Shown here piece after piece: positions 62,312 through 64,000 of a DNA stretch of 64,000 nt. The number at the start of each line of letters is the position of its first letter. Position 1 is the first letter of the stretch. Both the position numbers and the translations under genes were made by a program. The stretch comes from Nocardioides daeguensis (GTDB lineage: Bacteria > Actinomycetota > Actinomycetes > Propionibacteriales > Nocardioidaceae), in the NCBI RefSeq assembly GCF_019192965.1, contig NZ_JAHTKU010000003.1:124001-188000 (forward strand), in the 5' to 3' direction. The notes under the pieces are model-generated. The model saw only the letters and a program-made list of their open reading frames with translations. It ran no database searches and was not told the DNA's origin.

Positions 62312-63247
62312 GTGAGCCGAGCGACGATCCTCCGCGTGCCCCCACTCAGCCCGCAGCTGCACGACGCCGTCGGCGAGCAGTACGACGCCGTGGACCCCGC
62401 CGACCTCCCGGCACGCCGGGACGACGTGGTCGGCATCGTGTGCACGAACACCGGCCGCGTCGACGGTGACCTGATCGCCTCACTGCCTCGGCTGGGCGTG
62501 ATCGTCAACCACGGCGTCGGCTACGACAACATCGACGTGCCGGCCGCCCTCGCTCGCGGGATCGCGATCAGCAACACCCCCGACGTGCTCGACGACGCGG
62601 TCGCGGAGACCGCGATCGCCCTGCTGCTCGCCGTACGACGCGAGGTGGTCGCCGCCGACCGGTTCGTCCGCGACGGCCGCTGGCCCGACGGCCCCTATCC
62701 GCTGACGGCGCAGGTCGCCGACAGCAGGGTCGGCATCATCGGGCTGGGCCGGATCGGACGGGCCGTGGCGACCCGGCTGGAGGCGCTCGGCTGCGCGGTG
62801 AGCTACCACAACCGGCGGCAGGTGCCCGATGTCGACTACACCTACGCCGCCTCCCCCGCCGCCCTGGCCGCGGCCGTCGACAACCTCGTGGTCGTCGTAC
62901 CCGGCGGCGCCGGCACCGAGGCACTGATCGACCGCTCAGTGCTCGACGCCCTCGGCCCGGACGGCGTGCTCGTCAACATCGCCCGCGGATCGGTGGTCGA
63001 CGAGCCCGAGCTCGTCGCCGCGTTGCGGGAGGGCCGACTGGGCGGCGCCGGGCTCGACGTGTACGCCGACGAGCCGCGCGTTCCCGAGGAGCTGACCACG
63101 ATGGACAACGTCGTCCTGCTCCCCCACGTCGCGTCCGGCACCCACGTCACCCGGGCGGCGATGCGCGCGCTCACCCTCGACAACCTCGCCGCATGGCTGG
63201 CCGACGGGACGCTGCGCACACCGATCCCCGAGCTGTCCGCCCGCTAG
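62312..63247 (+). CDS. D-2-hydroxyacid dehydrogenase family protein
   Basis: The 311-residue protein has the 2HADH layout: NHGVGYDNIDVPAALARGI, NAD motif GLGRIGRAVATRLEALG, catalytic Arg in NIARGSVVDE, Glu in DVYADEP and His in LPHVASGTH. It reduces a 2-keto acid with NAD(P)H (glyoxylate/hydroxypyruvate or phenylpyruvate type). The exact substrate is unclear. GTG 62312 is leaderless. Confidence 0.93.
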   Translation: MSRATILRVPPLSPQLHDAVGEQYDAVDPADLPARRDDVVGIVCTNTGRVDGDLIASLPRLGVIVNHGVGYDNIDVPAALARGIAISNTPDVLDDAVAETAIALLLAVRREVVAADRFVRDGRWPDGPYPLTAQVADSRVGIIGLGRIGRAVATRLEALGCAVSYHNRRQVPDVDYTYAASPAALAAAVDNLVVVVPGGAGTEALIDRSVLDALGPDGVLVNIARGSVVDEPELVAALREGRLGGAGLDVYADEPRVPEELTTMDNVVLLPHVASGTHVTRAAMRALTLDNLAAWLADGTLRTPIPELSAR

Positions 63248-63305
63248 ACCCGTTGTGGAGTCCTTCGCCCGCACCTGGTGCCGGCAGATGACTCCACCGA
63301 GCGCG

Positions 63306-64000
63306 TCACCGCTCCGCCGTGCAACGCGGACACCGGTGCGCCGAGCCCGTCCAGCCGCGTCGCCGCAGGATCGTCGCGATCTGCGCGGCAGTCCGGCACG
63401 GCGTGCGGAACACCATGCCGTAGGTGACCCGGACTGTCTCCGCGTCACCGTGCGCCTTCTCGGCAAGGTCGCGGATGGCGTCCGCGTCGTAGGCAGCGGC
63501 GGTGTCGTGCGTGCTCCTGCCGTCCATCTCGACCACGAGACCGAAGGGCTCGTACCGCGCGTCCTGCTCGGTCCGGCGGCCCGTTGCCGTGCTCGCTGCC
63601 TGGCGTCGCGCCCGGGGCAGCCCGTGCGCCCGCTCGACGAGGTGGAGATAGCCCCGCTCGAGGACCGAGCAGGCGCCGGTCCGCAGGTCCTCGATCATCG
63701 TGACGATCACCCGACGCCCAGCGACCCGCGCCCGGGAGCGCAGCACGGTGGCGATCGCGTCCGGCGTCGTACGCCGCGCGAAGCACGCGCGGCCCAGCAG
63801 CGCGTAGGCCTCGGCAAGGTCCCCGGACGCGATCAGGCGGGACATCGCGTCGATCACGGCGTGCTCCACCCGCAGCCTCGGCGGCTCGGCTCCCGGGTGG
63901 AGACGCTCCGGCAGGTGCCTGACCTGGCGGATCCGCACCCCTGCCGGCACCGTCACCTTCCGCCCGTGCTCGACGACCACGGTGATCGGCGCGCTCGTCT
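63306..64000 (-). CDS. DUF559-type endonuclease-fold protein (partial at window end)
   Basis: The frame is open to the last base of the window, so the N-terminus lies outside it; 231 codons are visible. The C-terminal half has the DUF559/VSR-like fold: GLVVEMDGRSTHD, YDADAIRDLAEKAH, VTYGMVFRTPCRTAAQIATIL and a CPRC pair at the end. Such actinobacterial proteins are often labelled AbiEi-like antitoxin/endonuclease-domain proteins, with an upstream helix-turn-helix expected beyond 64000. Biological role is unknown. Confidence 0.85.
   Translation of the reverse strand, partial: TSAPITVVVEHGRKVTVPAGVRIRQVRHLPERLHPGAEPPRLRVEHAVIDAMSRLIASGDLAEAYALLGRACFARRTTPDAIATVLRSRARVAGRRVIVTMIEDLRTGACSVLERGYLHLVERAHGLPRARRQAASTATGRRTEQDARYEPFGLVVEMDGRSTHDTAAAYDADAIRDLAEKAHGDAETVRVTYGMVFRTPCRTAAQIATILRRRGWTGSAHRCPRCTAER

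Overview
The window reads as chromosomal DNA of a very GC-rich actinobacterium. GC is roughly 70% or more, GTG starts are common, and many genes begin a few bases after a TANNNT -10 box with no room for a ribosome binding site. A PknB-type kinase with FHA and PP2C partners, an ECF41 sigma factor, a KstR-like operator, DUF3556, DUF445, DUF6458 and a DUF559-type protein fit the Nocardioidaceae (Nocardioides or a relative). That placement is inference from gene content. I saw no rRNA or tRNA gene, no CRISPR array and no transposase.

Layout. 1-14183 (minus) is one tightly coupled operon: PP2C phosphatase, FHA protein, membrane Ser/Thr kinase, a 2047-residue Ig-like/fibronectin surface protein, MoxR ATPase, DUF58 protein, and a membrane transglutaminase-fold protein that has lost its catalytic Cys and His. 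It looks like a phosphorylation-controlled envelope machine. 14302-23601 holds an FKBP isomerase, an S4 RNA-binding protein, a MITE-like element, DUF445, an MFS exporter with divergent TetR and twin operators, an ECF41 sigma factor with its oxidoreductase partner, a SNF2 helicase and a secreted protein. 23840-30343 is a catabolic region: a 3-alpha-HSD-type SDR under a KstR-like box, a LysR regulator, a dehydrogenase-NTF2 fusion interrupted by an 86-bp G/C-only tract, a PadR-FadH-SnoaL operon, and a SRPBCC gene flanked by two copies of an 88-bp palindromic repeat. 30631-33689 is a complete OpuC-type osmolyte ABC transporter.

33723-47997 is mixed: DUF1304, GXWXG/DUF4334, a HARE-like protein, DUF3556 + acyl-CoA synthetase + PucR regulator, a phytoene-dehydrogenase-like oxidase, photolyase, hydrolase, a CstR-like dithiol repressor module (DUF302, repressor, AhpD-like protein, 56-residue Cys-rich protein), an RDD membrane protein, a cardiolipin synthase and two small proteins. 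48056-56578 (minus) is a compact type IV pilus cluster: pilin, PilT, PilB, PilC, two minor pilins, a 706-residue pilus-associated protein and the prepilin peptidase, the last apparently starting with CTG. 56890-64000 has two SDRs, an Lrp regulator divergent from phenylalanine hydroxylase, a LysR regulator divergent from a FprA-type ferredoxin reductase, a D-2-hydroxyacid dehydrogenase and a DUF559-type protein cut by the window end.

The strongest candidate for an undescribed system is the 1-14183 operon. The dithiol repressor module, the palindromic repeat families and the KstR-boxed SDR are the next most interesting.
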